Source of the DNA: Lindgomyces ingoldianus
Lineage: Eukaryota > Ascomycota > Dothideomycetes > Pleosporales > Lindgomycetaceae
Reading direction: 5' to 3'
DNA: 64,000 nucleotides
Assembly (NCBI RefSeq): GCF_010093535.1
Contig: NW_022985165.1
Span: forward strand, 1,397,582 to 1,461,581
The notes beneath the pieces are model-generated. The model ran no database searches and was not told where the DNA came from. It was given only the letters and a program-made list of their open reading frames with translations. Position 1 is the first letter of the stretch; each line of letters begins with the position of its first letter. Positions 10,498 through 22,838 of this stretch are shown here, piece by piece. The position numbers and the translations under genes were made by a program.

Positions 10498-10873
10498 GTC
10501 AACGTTGACGCCGAGGATGAGTACGGACGGACGCCACTATCATGGGCAGCCAAGAATGGACACGAGGCGGTGGTCAAGCTGCTGCTTGAAACTGGTAAGG
10601 TCGACGTTGACTCCNNNNNNNNNNNNNNNNNNNNNNNNNNNNNNNNNNNNNNNNNNNNNNNNNNNNNNNNNNNNNNNNNNNNNNNNNNNNNNNNNNNNNN
10701 NNNNNNNNNNNNNNNNNNNNNNNNNNNNNNNNNNNNNNNNNNNNNNNNNNNNNNNNNNNNNNNNNNNNNNNNNNNNNNNNNNNNAGTACGGACGGACGCC
10801 ACTATCATGGGCAGCCAAGAATGGACACGAGGCGGTGGTCAAGCTATTACAATCGCATGGCAGTTTTTCTTGA
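10498..10873 (+). pseudogene. Fragment of high-identity ankyrin-repeat array (NLR/STAND type) around an assembly gap
   Basis: Before the gap the frame encodes [20 protein letters not shown] and continues through the [19 protein letters not shown] end of the unit. After the gap (from 10785) the same unit resumes with about 60 identical bases and ends at a TGA after LLQSHGSFS. The two sides are in different phases across the 170 N, so the gap length is not real. Near-identical 33-residue units of this kind are typical of the sensor arrays of fungal NACHT-ankyrin proteins. No NACHT or other effector domain is visible in the window, and no start codon or upstream exon could be placed. It may be the 3' end of a lost gene or a translocated fragment. 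Confidence 0.6.
10615..10784. other. Assembly gap (170 N) inside tandem ankyrin units
   Basis: A run of N flanked on both sides by the same ankyrin unit. It is most simply a collapsed tandem array of unknown copy number. Confidence 0.95.
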
Positions 10874-11583
10874 TAACCTGTATTTCCACCTTTTGTTTCC
10901 TGCTCAGGCGGGTGTGGTGAAGCTGTATAATAATTTTTTACCATTGTCTTAGCGGTGTGTAGAGTAACTTCCCCCTAGATATCGCCACCTTGGGGGATGG
11001 TCGCTGCCCGCTCCGACTACTAAGCTCGTGGAAGCCTTTCTTCTGTGTCTACTGAACAGGAAAAGTAGTAAGAATCAACAACTGTGGTTAGGGTTATGAC
11101 TAAATAAAGACATGTTAGTGGCGAAACTAGCAGGATGTCACTTGAGGTACGTTTACAAGTACGTTAGCAGCTAGCCAACAGGGAGCGTACTATTAGTGGC
11201 GAACTAGCTGGGAGGATGGCCGACCCGCACTGGCTAAGACCTTGTCTGAGCGGCGTTGAATTTATTCTGGCGTGAATGAAGGTCTTCGAAGGTGGTTGTT
11301 GTTGCCACCGCCGGCGGTAGGCGAAAGACGGATTAAGGACGGCCTCATTCAGCCACGTCCGTGGAGATCATTAGCGGATCTAACCAGGTCCTCGGAATGG
11401 GACCCACTGCGGGAACCAAAATGGAACCCGAAAACCTCTCAGATTCATATATAGTAGTGATGAGTCAACCTTGTACGGAAAACGGAGATTTTTGACTGCC
11501 AAGTTTTGCCTCTTGGTGAAGGCGCGGACAGAGGGACATGCGCCAAGCTTGACGTCGACGTTTTTGAACCAACCATGATGGAT
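10874..11583. other. Intergenic stretch without a supported gene
   Basis: Only short ORFs without recognisable features. A short direct repeat, TTAGTGGCGAA followed by CTAGC and GGATG, occurs at about 11115 and 11192. GGTTAGGGTT is at 11086-11095. Confidence 0.4.
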
Positions 11584-12493
11584 CTATCGAAAACGAGAAA
11601 GTAGTGTAAACACAGAACTCTTGGAGGTTTGCACCTCGCGGGAACTAACCCAGTGGTCGTTCTCGTCAAGTGCATTACCCCCATTTACTCCACACATCGT
11701 TACATCGTCGTTCCAATTATCAATCTTCCGTTCAATTTCATCTGTATCCCAAGGCCCATATACCTTGCTTTTCGCTTGCCCGTTGTAGCCTGCACTCTGT
11801 GAAAGTTGGATCCGTTTCCGTATCGCTTCCCGTATCAGAGCCCTCCAAGCCCCATTGCTAGGCTTACGAAGCGTTGAGCTGTAGACATCCCATAATGAAG
11901 GAAGGAGCTCCACATCCTGCTTGCAATATTGCAGAATTTCCGTCATCAACGGACGTTCATTAAATACTTCGTAGCGGCCGCCTCTCTGTGGATCATAGAG
12001 TCGGCCAACGGAATCTTTCGTTCGGTGCCACGCCATTTTCGTACCGGCTGATGCGTTGCTATCCTTTTCAATACATTTCGCCAGTCCAGCTACATAGCTC
12101 TTTGAAGATTTTCGTGTCGCAAGCTCCAAAAGCTGGATATCTATGATTCCATTGACGCTGATACCGTAAAGGCTGTATAAGGCATCTGAATCGTTGCGGA
12201 TGTCGAAGAAGACTTTAGGGATATCCGCACTTTCCAGTATGTCCTTGAGAGAGTTGTGTGTCCACGACTTGGAAAGCCTCGGCGCCGAGGATGTGAACAT
12301 CAATAATGTAGGTCGTTGATTGAGGAGCTACATAGAGTGACATGAGCGATATCGAACCATGCCGGCCAAGATTAACACCCTCGATGTCGAAAAATAGCGA
12401 AGGCGGGTCCGTAGGGAGGTGTCTGAGAGAGGAGAGTAAAATTGAGAGCGCGGGGATCGTGTCAACGACAGAGTAGTTTTGTACCGTCGCCAT
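11584..12493 (-). pseudogene. EXD1-like 3'-5' exonuclease (DEDDy, RNase D/DnaQ fold), single frameshift
   Basis: On the minus strand ATG at 12493 opens a frame with the Exo I motif FFDIEGVNLGRHGSISLMS (Asp-x-Glu). Near 12265-12280 the homology moves by one base into a second frame. That frame continues with LKDILESADIPKVFFDIRND and SDALYSLYGI (Exo II Asp) and then ILQYCKQDVELLPSLWDVY (Exo III Tyr-x3-Asp), ending at 11584. Joined, it would be about 300 residues, normal for fungal EXD1-like proteins, with all four acidic residues and the Tyr retained. There is no room for an intron at the junction, so the gene has a one-base indel or the assembly has an error. No RIP-type stops are present. The family degrades RNA or DNA from the 3' end; the animal relative EXD1 acts in piRNA biogenesis, but the fungal role is unknown. 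Confidence 0.72.
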
Positions 12494-13940
12494 TGGCAGT
12501 TCTCAGTATCTGGAAACCGTTTTCTGATGGGAATTCGTTTCTGAAGGCTGTTCTGGCGGCACGCAGGACGCGTCACCTGTGCCAAGCGAACAAAGAACAG
12601 GGCACGTGATAGATCATTCTAGAAGAGAACTTCATGCGCCACAGATAACGTTATCAGTCTTTGTGGCTTATATCATACCGTAATTGTTACGTGAGCGTGC
12701 AGAAGGCGCTTTCGGAATGACTAGGGTCATCTCGCTTAGATGAGCGAGTACTGATCAGCGTGGCGACGTTGCATGAATCAACTGTTTCGATCCGCCATAG
12801 GGCTGAAGATGACCTATCAGCGTGCTAGCCAGGGTACAAGTTGCCGATACAGCATTATTATGACTTTAGGAGTGATAAAGACCTGGTGTTGGAGTCATAG
12901 TGGAAGAGCCGCGCTGCGCTAAAAAATTAAGGCCCCCACTTCTGAGGCCCCAAGGCGACAGCAAGACTGGTAATTTTACTAGAGGCGGCGCTAGGTAGGT
13001 AGAAGAAGACTCCTAGCATCTACGACGAACAGTGCAGTGTAGATATCTCGATGTGGATGGATTTATACTACTTTGAAGTCTAAGTACCTGTGATTTTCTC
13101 GCTACGGAGTACTTCTCGCTACGTGCTGAGGGATGTTACTTCTAACCTCACTTCCTAAACATTGTTAATCCATGAATGACGCATGAGCCCAACATTTAAT
13201 ATATACAGCAAGCTAACTACTGTGGAGTATATCTCGCTCTAAAAGCTCAACAAAATGCTTCTGTTGATTAAGGATGGTTGGGGCGGAGGCTGCAGGGCAG
13301 CCTACGCCGCGCGTGCCGTTAAAGCTCTGCAAGACAATCAGACACGTTGTAGCACAGTTAAATTTGTCTTTGTTTAATTAAGCTAGAGGGTTAACATTAA
13401 AGGTGACTAGAGTCTCTAAGAAATTTCCTAAAGCAACAGCTAAGTTTACCTTTTTTAATAAATTCCTTGCAGTTAGGTGGACAAAAGCATAGGATTAAGA
13501 TATTATTAGCGCTAGCACAGCTACTACTTCTATTAGGGTCTTAACTAGCTGTTAAGCTAAAGTCTAGAACTAGGCTTAGATCTATAGACACAGTAGGTAT
13601 TACAGAAGCAGAGATGACTGCCACTAGAAGAGCAAGAATAGTAGAAGAGCGCATTTTTAATCAGCGTAATGTAGCTCTGGAAAAGTTAGGAATAAAATAT
13701 TCTTATACTTAAACTTACTAACCTTTTCTAAACATAGTCCCGTAGTGAGGACTAAAGGGGTCCACCATCCGACGCATAGTACAGATCTCCATACTACTGT
13801 GGGCCCTGTTTTAGTACCCGTTGGGAACTGTTTAGTCCCGATCCAACTCAACTTCCACAAATGCACAAAGCGGTAAAAAAGGAACTGTCGGGTCTCGGTT
13901 TTACACCTGGCACAATTGTATGTCATGGATAGTAGGAAAC
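12494..13940. other. Mostly featureless; one short relic frame at 13569-13712
   Basis: No complete gene is supported. At 13569-13712 (plus) a frame reads DTVGITEAEMTATRRARIVE and then ERIFNQRNVALEKLGIKYSY to a TAA. It looks like the charged C-terminus of a protein, with AT-rich, stop-bearing sequence upstream from about 13340. The family is not recognised. The minus-strand ORF over 13657-13926 has no features of a real gene. Confidence 0.3.
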
Positions 13941-13990
13941 TAACGTCGATCCACTCGTAACGGAACGACCGCCGTAGCGGAACAACATCG
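13941..13990 (+). repeat. Pogo-type transposon terminus
   Basis: This reads TAACGTCGATCC, then two ~18-bp subrepeats (CCACTCGTAACGGAACGA, CCGCCGTAGCGGAACAA). The subterminal word AACTCCACTATATAGAGCC lies at about 14015-14035. A similar sequence in the opposite orientation lies at 53562-53611. TA at the outer edge is compatible with a Tc1/mariner TA target site. Confidence 0.5.
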
Positions 13991-16522
13991 TCTTTATCAC
14001 TACCTCATACATAGTAACTCCACTATATAGAGCCATACATATTGCTTAATTGTATATAGACTACTGCTATATACACAATCGGTGTCAAACTAGAAAATTA
14101 CAGTAGTGTTGGGTTGTAGTTGAGGATTCTATTCGCCAGTCGCGTTGTTGTTATTACCCCCTGCTAGACAGTAGAATATAGCATTTCTTGAAGCTTCGGT
14201 GGTATGGGATGAAGGTTTGATAGAGGGAGCTTCTATCCTGAAGCATTAGCAAGGCAGTGTACTTGATTTTGAGGAATCCGAGAGTTTCACCGTGTGGATG
14301 GCAGATAGGCATGTTGCTTGGCACATAATTAAGCATAGCTAAGTCATACGTATTAAATCTGCCGGACTATATACTCAATCTGATTCCACAGCCACTTTGT
14401 GCCCCGCAATCGTTTCGCGGCTCGGGAAAATATTTTTCCTTCCGAGCCATCACATCATTATCGAAGTTCACATCAAATAATACACTATCTCTACCGCCAA
14501 GCCCTCTCTCCTATTGGTCTGGATATAAGCTAGTTATTAATCTAATTAGTAGAAAATTAAATAACTAAAAAGCTTTGTTATTCTATGTTTTTAAGCTTTA
14601 AGTAATTATTCTACTCTGCTACATGCTTAATCTAGCCTTCTTTTTTCCCTATTATAATTAAAGACAATGTAGTTAGGGGTGTTAAAATTACTTCTACTGC
14701 GTAGTTTTTCTCTTTAAATATAATTAGCGCTGCTAAGACCTTCTAAGTAAAGCCTATTACAGGCAAAAAGGGGGGTTTTAGAGGTGTCTTCCTAGTTAAG
14801 CAAAACAGCAGTGCGACTTTAGGCCTAGCTGCTATTTAAATAAAAGGACTTTAGCTTTAAATCTACTTTAACCTATTTTAATCTTTTCTAACTTAGACAT
14901 TATCTGCTTTAATACCTTTATAGCTTTAGTTAACTCTTTTTATTTTACTTTATAGTAATAATAAGTTATAGTAAGCTACTATGTTATAGTAAGTGTATTT
15001 ATTTATTCTACGTTCTCTACTAACCTCTACTTAGGATTATAAAGGCCTTAAAATTACACCTAACATAGTATTAGACTAACGCTAAACACTTTTAACTATT
15101 TTCTTTTTTCTCTAGGCTATAAAGCTATACTAATTAACTCTAAATTAAGAGAATATTTACATACTACATACTGTTACACAGGGGGTAAGGGCTTAAAGGT
15201 GTTTTATTACTTAAAATAATAAGTTTAGATAGGTTAAATTCTTTTTTATATAAAATTTTTTTTAGGGGTTTCTAGCTTAATTAAGTCTTCCTATAAACTT
15301 AATAAAAATGCTGTTTTAGAGAAAACTATTTTTCTAAAGACTCTAAATAATTAAATTTGTTTAGTGTAGTATAGGCCTTACTGCGCCCTGTTTTAATAAA
15401 CATACTTAATTTACTTTAACTTTTTTTTAATTAGGACTTATTACTTTTAACACGTCTTTCTTTTACTATTATACTATGTTATTTTATTATACTATTACTA
15501 TATAGACTTATTGCCTACTTTCTGCCTAGTTTATAATAACTACAGGCCTCTCTCTAACTTCTTTACTAATAAAGTTAAAGCTCTTTATTACTAGTGTAAT
15601 AGACATAGTTGTGCAGTATATTACTTTATTATAAATACTATTTTTTTTTACACTTATATCTAGTTCTATCTAGGCATGTTAGCTACTTGCTAATATTAAC
15701 TTAAATACATAACTCTTAAAACATGTCTACCCTAGCGCTGCCCTTATCTAGACCTACACTCCCTTTATTTAATTAGGTTAAAGTTAGAGCTAACCTGCTT
15801 AGGCTAGGTGTAACACTATGTTAAGTAAAACATTAGTACTTAATTATTTATTTTAGATATATTAAAACCTTTTTAAGTTTTTTACACTTTTTTTTACTCC
15901 TTCTATGCTATTTGTCTAGATCTACTAATATATATAATTAACTTTTTCTAAGTTTTTTATGCTAACTTCTACTCCTTCTACACTGTTTATACATATACAG
16001 CGTAATATACAGCTAGCTTTATAAAGACCTATTAATCCTCTACTCTCTCTACACACTCTAGATTAGCCTGCTTTATCTTTGTCTATGTGTAAAGATTAGA
16101 AGCAACTTAGGGCTAGTCTCTTACAGGATAATCTACTAAAGGCATATATTATTACTACTATAACTTATATTACTTTTATAGACTTTAGTCTATTACAGAA
16201 TTCTATTAGTAGCTATTCTAACTATAGTGCCTTTTACTAGCCTAAAGAGTAAGTTAACAAAAGTTAGGCAGATTTTTTTTAGTATTCTATATGTTGTTTA
16301 ATAGGTAATATTAACTTTTTTACTTTTTTAGATCTACTTTTATTCCTGTGTTATCTATTGCAAGGTAGGCACCTACTTAGCAGATCTTTTTAGAAGTATC
16401 TTTAATTTTATAACGCAGCCTTAGCTTTTATGTTAGCTAACTATAAACAAATAAATTAGGGTGTGTGTAGTATAAAAGTAAAAGTTTTTTAGATTATAAG
16501 AGAGATGTACTATATGCACAGC

Positions 16523-17127
16523 TGTTACAGTCTACAGTTAGACTAGCGTAACCCTACTAGCAGTGCTCCACAATCTAGCTGATTTAGGTCAGGACTTGCT
16601 TATAGACCACTTAGAGGATACAGAAGCAGCACCGCTGCCTGCGATCATAGAAGAATGCACTGTCTAGTAGGAGAACAGGACGCGAATTCTAAGTAAGCCT
16701 TAGCAAGTTTAGTAAGCTAGGACAAGTTAGCAGCACAGCTAACTTAACAAACTTACCCTAACTCGCCTTAGCGCTCTTACATATGTATATAGTTCCTACA
16801 TTAAACAACCTTTTAAAGGTGTGTTTAATGTTTAGTTTATTCTTTATATAGACTAAGTAGCATTTAGCTTTCTAAAGAGCTGTAATACTATTTATATATC
16901 TTGCACTATATATACCTCTAATTCTGTCTAACAGGACTGTTTAACCTAGCCTCCCTACTGCTGCACACAGGGCAAACTATAATCTAGTTACTCTCCACCT
17001 CTCTATTAGCCTAATAGCCTGTACGTAGGACTGTACACCCTACTAGATTAGCCTCTACTACCTGTCCTACTTATCCCCTAGGAACATTACGTGACCTAAG
17101 TGCTTCTCTAAAGCAAAGATTATAACA
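16523..17127 (+). repeat. Element D 5' LTR (605 bp)
   Basis: Starts TGTTACAGTCTACAG and ends ATTATAACA. It differs from the 3' LTR largely by transitions. Confidence 0.95.
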
Positions 17128-17173
17128 TTAAACACTACCCTCTTTAAAAAGTATAGATACTTTTTAACACAAC

Positions 17174-17491
17174 TGTCACGATTGTGCACGAGTAAGGTTA
17201 TAGAGCTTCACGGAGGTCTAGTTTAATTACTATGTAAGGTATCATAGTAGGTACAAGACGTTGTGTGAGGAACAGGAAGGTTTAGAAAGAAATTAGTAAT
17301 TAAATACTTAGCTTAGAAGTCTAAGCACTTTAAGTATAAATTAAGCCTGTTCTAGGTTTAGTTAGTGTTAAAGTAGTTTATGCTTAAGTTTATGTCTATG
17401 TTATGTTATATTTATATTAGACATGCACTAATAATACTTTAGTACGCATCTAATACAGTTATGTCTAGGATCTAGGGAGGATACTGTAACA
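17174..17491 (-). repeat. Element A 3' LTR (318 bp)
   Basis: On the minus strand it begins TGTTACAG and ends CGTGACA. It matches the LTRs of element B. Confidence 0.92.
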
Positions 17492-20400
17492 GTACCCCCC
17501 CTCTTATTAGGAAGGGAATTCTTTACATTAGTAGTTCTAGCATTAGGTTGTCTTTATTAGGGTACAGGTTTAGTTTAGATAGGTATTAGGTGTAGAATTA
17601 AGTTACTATAGAGTTCTTTTATAAGGCTTCTGCAGGTTCCTACAACAGTTTGTTATATCTAGTCTATTTTATAAAGTATTTATAGATATGTTTTTTTTTG
17701 TTAAACTAGATCTATTTAATGTCTTCTATAATATATTCTAGTTTATTATTTATAATAACAGGTTTAGGTAGCAGGTTTAGCTATTTAGGTAGATAGTTAG
17801 ATTTAGGGGCTGCTTAGCGCAGCAACAATACGTGGAACACAGGGTGTATCTTTATGCTGTTAGGTAGGATTAATTAGTAAGCATATAATAAAACTATATA
17901 AGCTACTATAAAGGGGCTAAGGTTCTTCTAATTAAGTTTCTTTAATTATTAGTTTATTTAAATATTTCTAGTGTCTAGCTAGACCTTCTTGCTAGCTACA
18001 TACACAGGGGCAAAAGTTTAGAATTAGTTAGTGTACTCTTGTTAAAAAGCTTAAGCCTATGTAAGCTTTTTATAAATGTATTTAAATATATTTTAGATTT
18101 TATTAATAAGTCTATTTACATCTATTACTTATATAAATTAATAAGTTAGTTAGAGGGTATTTAAAAGTAGTTTAAATCTTATTTAGAGGTAGTATCTGTA
18201 GTTTACTAAGAATAGAGATACTTACGTTAATTTAGATGTTATGTTATTAGCTTTAAACTATGCTATAGCTAACTATTTTACCTAGTTATTTTACTAGTAG
18301 TTTATATATACTTATAGGACTTATTTTATTACAGTGTTTACATTCTTAGTCTAGCTGTTAGTCTCTAGGTAAAAAGCTATAAATAAATAAAAGATAATTT
18401 AGAGCTATTTATAAAGTTTATTCTAGAAGGCTAAGACAAACTGCATACCTCTGTCTAATATAATTATGTTAGGCAGGCTATAGTAAACCTATACATATTA
18501 GTAGAATAACTAGGCTATATTAAAGGCAGTTATAAAAAAACATAGTATTAAGTGTTAATACTTAGTTAAGTAATTAACAACTACTATAATATTTATGTAC
18601 TTTTTAGATAAAAGTAGGTCTATAATAAAATTAATTAATATATTTTTTTAAGCTTATTTAAAGATTAGAAGTAGTTTAAGTAAGCTATTATACCTTTTTT
18701 AAAAAGCTTTTACTTTACAGTAAGTATAGCAACATAATATGTATTAGCGTACAGTATAGAACATGCAGGGCTAGTAGTACTCTCTTTATAGTAGGTTAAA
18801 AGTCTTTTCTCTACTTAGGTGTTTTTTAATAGGTAAGTTATGTATAATTTAGAGTAGTTTAATTCTTAGTTTATTAAAATTAAAAATTATAAGTTAGTTA
18901 TAGTAATATAGCTTACTATTTTAGTTTTTATAGTTAACTAGTGTTACTTTTTTTAACTAACTAGCGCTGTTTTAGAGTAGGTCTAAAGTTTTTTAAATAA
19001 ATTTATTATTTAAATACTTATTAGTAATAATTTAATTAATTATTTAATCTATTTTATTTAAGTTAAAGTTTAAAAATAGCTTAAGTTAAAGTAGAGTTTA
19101 GTGTTAAGCTTTTTACACTTTTTTCTAAGTAAGAATGTCTTAGAATTGCCTTATAAGGGCATCTAGTTTCCCTCTATTTTAACTAGAATAATAAGTAATT
19201 TTAAAATTAAAATAAAATAAGTATTTAGACTAATAAGCTTATTAGTAGCTAAGTTATTTTATAGTTACAAAGTACTATAAGTTCTTATAGTTAAATAGAA
19301 CTTATATTAGATGTGCTATACTTTCTAGTTTAAGTTGCTATTATTTAAAGTAGTGTATTATAGTAAGTAATTTTTTATTATAGATCTTATAATTGCCTTC
19401 TACAAGACTTATTCTTTTTAAGAAGTATGTAATAAGCCTAATAGTCCTATCTAGCTTAGTCTAGAAGAGAACTCCTGCTACTATGTAGTCTAAGGCATTA
19501 GCTTCTACAAGTATTAGTAGTTTAAAGTTAAAGTAGTAGAGTATTAAAGCTTTAGTAAAGGCTTTTTTTAGCTAGTTAAAAGACTATTAGTAATTTAAGT
19601 TAAAGTTAAATTAAATTTTTTTTTTAGTAAGTGTAATTATAAAGCTTACTTACTATAAAAAGTTGTTAATAAATTATTAGTAGAAGTTAGTAAATCTTAT
19701 AAAGGCTTAAATATTTTTTATGTTCTTTAAGTATTGCTAATCTAGCATAGTCTAAACTTTAATAGGGTCTATTTAAATGCTATCTATAAAGATTACATAT
19801 TCTAAATATGTAACCTTTAATTAGTAGAACTTATATTTGTCTATGTTAAGTTACAGACCTGCTTCTTTTATAGCTTTTAGCACTAGGCGTACATGCTGTT
19901 TATGCTCTAAAAGGCTATTACTATAGATTAGAATATTGTTAATATATGTAGTATAGAACATGTCTAGGTAAAGTTAAAGTAAGTTATTTATAAAATGTTA
20001 AAAAGTACTAAGCATGTTAGCTAAGCTAAAAGGCATTACTAGGTACTTAAATAGTCTGTATTAGGTCTAAAATGCTGTTAGCTACTTATTACCTTTTACT
20101 ATTCTTAGCTTATTAAAGGCAGTAATAATATTTAACTTTATAAAATACTTTACTTTACTTAGTTAGCTTAAAGTTTCTTATAAAAAAGGAATTAAGTATT
20201 AGTTTTTAATAGTAATAGTGTTTAGTTCTTAGTAGTTAACATAAAATTAAAGCCTACCTTTAAGTTTCTTTATAAATAGTATAAGTAACACTACTAGTAA
20301 AAAGCTAGCTTAAATAAACCTTTTTTTTAGGTTTTTATTAAAGTATTTTTAAAGCACTTTTAATTTATTTAGTAACATCTTATATAGTAGCTTATAACTA

Positions 20401-22520
20401 GGTTATTTACTAGGCTTAAAAGTTATCTAGTAATTATATAGATGTTATATTAAAAGCTTATTAAACTTATCTTAGAAAAAGATATATAATAAGTTATAGT
20501 AGTCTTAAAGAACTATTATTTTTAAGTTAGTGTGTTTTTAAAAAGCTAAAGCTTAGTCTATATTAGAAATTATAACTGTGTAGATTTTATAATTTAGTTA
20601 TTAAGCTAAGGTTATAAATAAGGCAGGTTCTATGTAGCAGATATCTATCTACTGTTTAAGTCCTAGTTTATGTTTAAATTAAGTAGGTAAAGGTTTTTTA
20701 AAGGCTTTCTTTTTTTTAGGTTTAGGCAGTTGTTAAATTATTTTATATAGCTTATCTTAGTAAAAGGCCTAGCTTATTAGCCTTACTTAGGTAGTTCTTT
20801 TTTAGGTTATTAAGAAGTAGGTCTAGAGACCTTCTATATTAAGTGCTATTTAAGTGTTGTTTAAGTGTAAGTGTAAGCATACATTTTAGCATTAAAAAAA
20901 GTTAAAGTTTAGAACTTACTCTTAGTAATTAAAGGCAACCTTATGCTAATATAGCTATAGTTATTCTAGAATTAAGTTATAACATTCTGTGTTTATTACA
21001 TAGAGTTTAATCTACTTCTTATAGTGTTAGTAGGTAATTATAATAGTTATAGTACAAAAGATAAAACCTTTTTTAAGTTATTTTTTATTAAATCTAGTTA
21101 GGTAAATTATTTAGGTAAGTAGTATTAATTAGAGATTTAGTTTACACACTAGTTTTCTATTAATGTAACTTATACTGTTTACTTCTAAGTTAATAAAAGC
21201 CTATATTAAGGCTAATATAGTTTTTTATTATAAATATATAAGAATATTAACTTAGTACTTCTAGTTATTAGTAGGGGACTTAGCCTATAAGTTAGCAGAG
21301 ATCTAGTGTTAAATTAGTCCTAGAGGGCAACTTAGCTCTAGGACAAGCCTTTTTATAGGCTTTTACTGCTATAGCTGCAGCTATGTTAAAAGTAGTAAAA
21401 AAGATTAAAGCTTAAACATAAGTTAAAGCCCTTATAAAAATAAGATTAAAATAGTAAAAATTTTTAATAAGTGCTAGCAGCGCTACTTATGTAGACTTAA
21501 AAAAAAGAAATAAAGTAGTTTTAAAAAATATAACTATGCTTACTACACTTAAAGCATTAACTTTTTTTTTTATAATCTTTACACTTTTTAGAACTAACTA
21601 AAGCATAATTTAAATTAATTTTTATTATGTTAAGGTCCTTATTTATAACTACGCTAGTTTAGAGGCGTATTAGAGCTTATATAGAAAGGAACCTTATGTT
21701 ATTATTATAGGTAGTAATTAGGTTCACATACGCATTAAAGTTGTTTAGAAGGGGTTCTTCTACTATAGCGCGTTGCAGTTTAGTTAAGAGGGAGTTATAT
21801 AAGGCTATAATTAGACCTATCTTATTTAGGCCTATATTAGATGCAAGTTAGCAGAACTTAGTAAAGTGTAAAGTAAAGCTTTTTCTTTTTTATTATAAAG
21901 TGTTTAGGTAACTTAGGGCTATTAACTTTTTATTTAAGTTTCTATAAGTTACTTATAAAAACACTATAAATTAATCTAAGTTAATAATATCTTTATTTAT
22001 TAGTAAGTTAATTAAGGCTGTTATATTATAGTTAAGTTAAAAGTAGGCATATAGTAACTAAAAGTGTTTAGAGAGAAATTAGTCTATATTTTTTTTAAGT
22101 TTATATTAAAGCTTATATAGGAAGGAAAGTAAGTCTTTCTGTTTTCTGTTAAACAGCAGAGGATTAGAGAGTTAGTTAGATTTTATTACTAAGTTAAAAA
22201 GGTTACAGGTTGTAGGCAGTGTTAGACAGAAGAGAGTTAAGCTATCTCTAGACTTCTAGGTAGGCTTTAAGGCTAGTAAGTTCTTAGTTCTTACTACTAT
22301 AATAAAAGTTAAGGCAGAAACAGACTGCTTAACAACATAAAGCTGTTCTTTAAAGTCCTTTTAAAAAGCTTTTAAGTTTGCAATGTAGCAGCTTTCTTAT
22401 AAAGTAAGTGCTTTTTAGAAGGCTTTTTAGCTTACTTTAATAGCTTAAAGTTATGTAAGTACTAAGCTTATTAAATTAAATTTAGAGGCTATTCTTAGCT
22501 AGAGTTTTAATACAACGTAA

Positions 22521-22838
22521 TGTTATAATTATGCATAAGTAAGGTTATAAAGCTTTATAAAGGTCTAGTTTAATTACTATGTAAGGTATTATAGTAAGTA
22601 CAAGACATTATGTAAGAAATAGGAAAGTTTAAGAGAAAATTAGTAATTAAATACTTAGCTTAGAAGTCTAAGCGCTTTAAGTATAAATTAAGCCTGTTCT
22701 AGGTTTAGTTAGTGTTAAAGCAGTTTATGCTTAAGTTTATGTCTGTGTTGTGTTGTGTTTGTATTAGACGTGCACTAATAATACTCTAGTACACATCTAA
22801 TACAGTTATGTCTGGGATCCGGGGAGGATACCGTGACA
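22521..22838 (-). repeat. Element A 5' LTR (318 bp)
   Basis: On the minus strand it begins TGTCACGGTATCC and ends TTATAACA. It has the same length as the other three family LTRs. Confidence 0.92.

Larger units (their letters stand above)
17174..22838 (-). mobile_element. Element A: Ty3/gypsy LTR retrotransposon (same family as B), minus strand
   Basis: 5665 bp with 318-bp LTRs (17174-17491 and 22521-22838) and a perfect target duplication ACAAC (17169-17173 and 22839-22843). It is inserted just downstream of the D 5' LTR. Orientation is set by the C-rich complement of the polypurine tract (ACAGTACCCCCC) next to the left LTR. Its internal region is the reverse complement of element B and is AT-rich and stop-filled throughout. 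The outermost ~35 bp at the right end keep intact CpG sites (GGGATCCGGGGAGGATACCG). Confidence 0.93.

Noticed and set aside
13657..13926. 89-codon minus-strand ORF
   Set aside because: No features, and it overlaps a more protein-like plus-strand relic tail.
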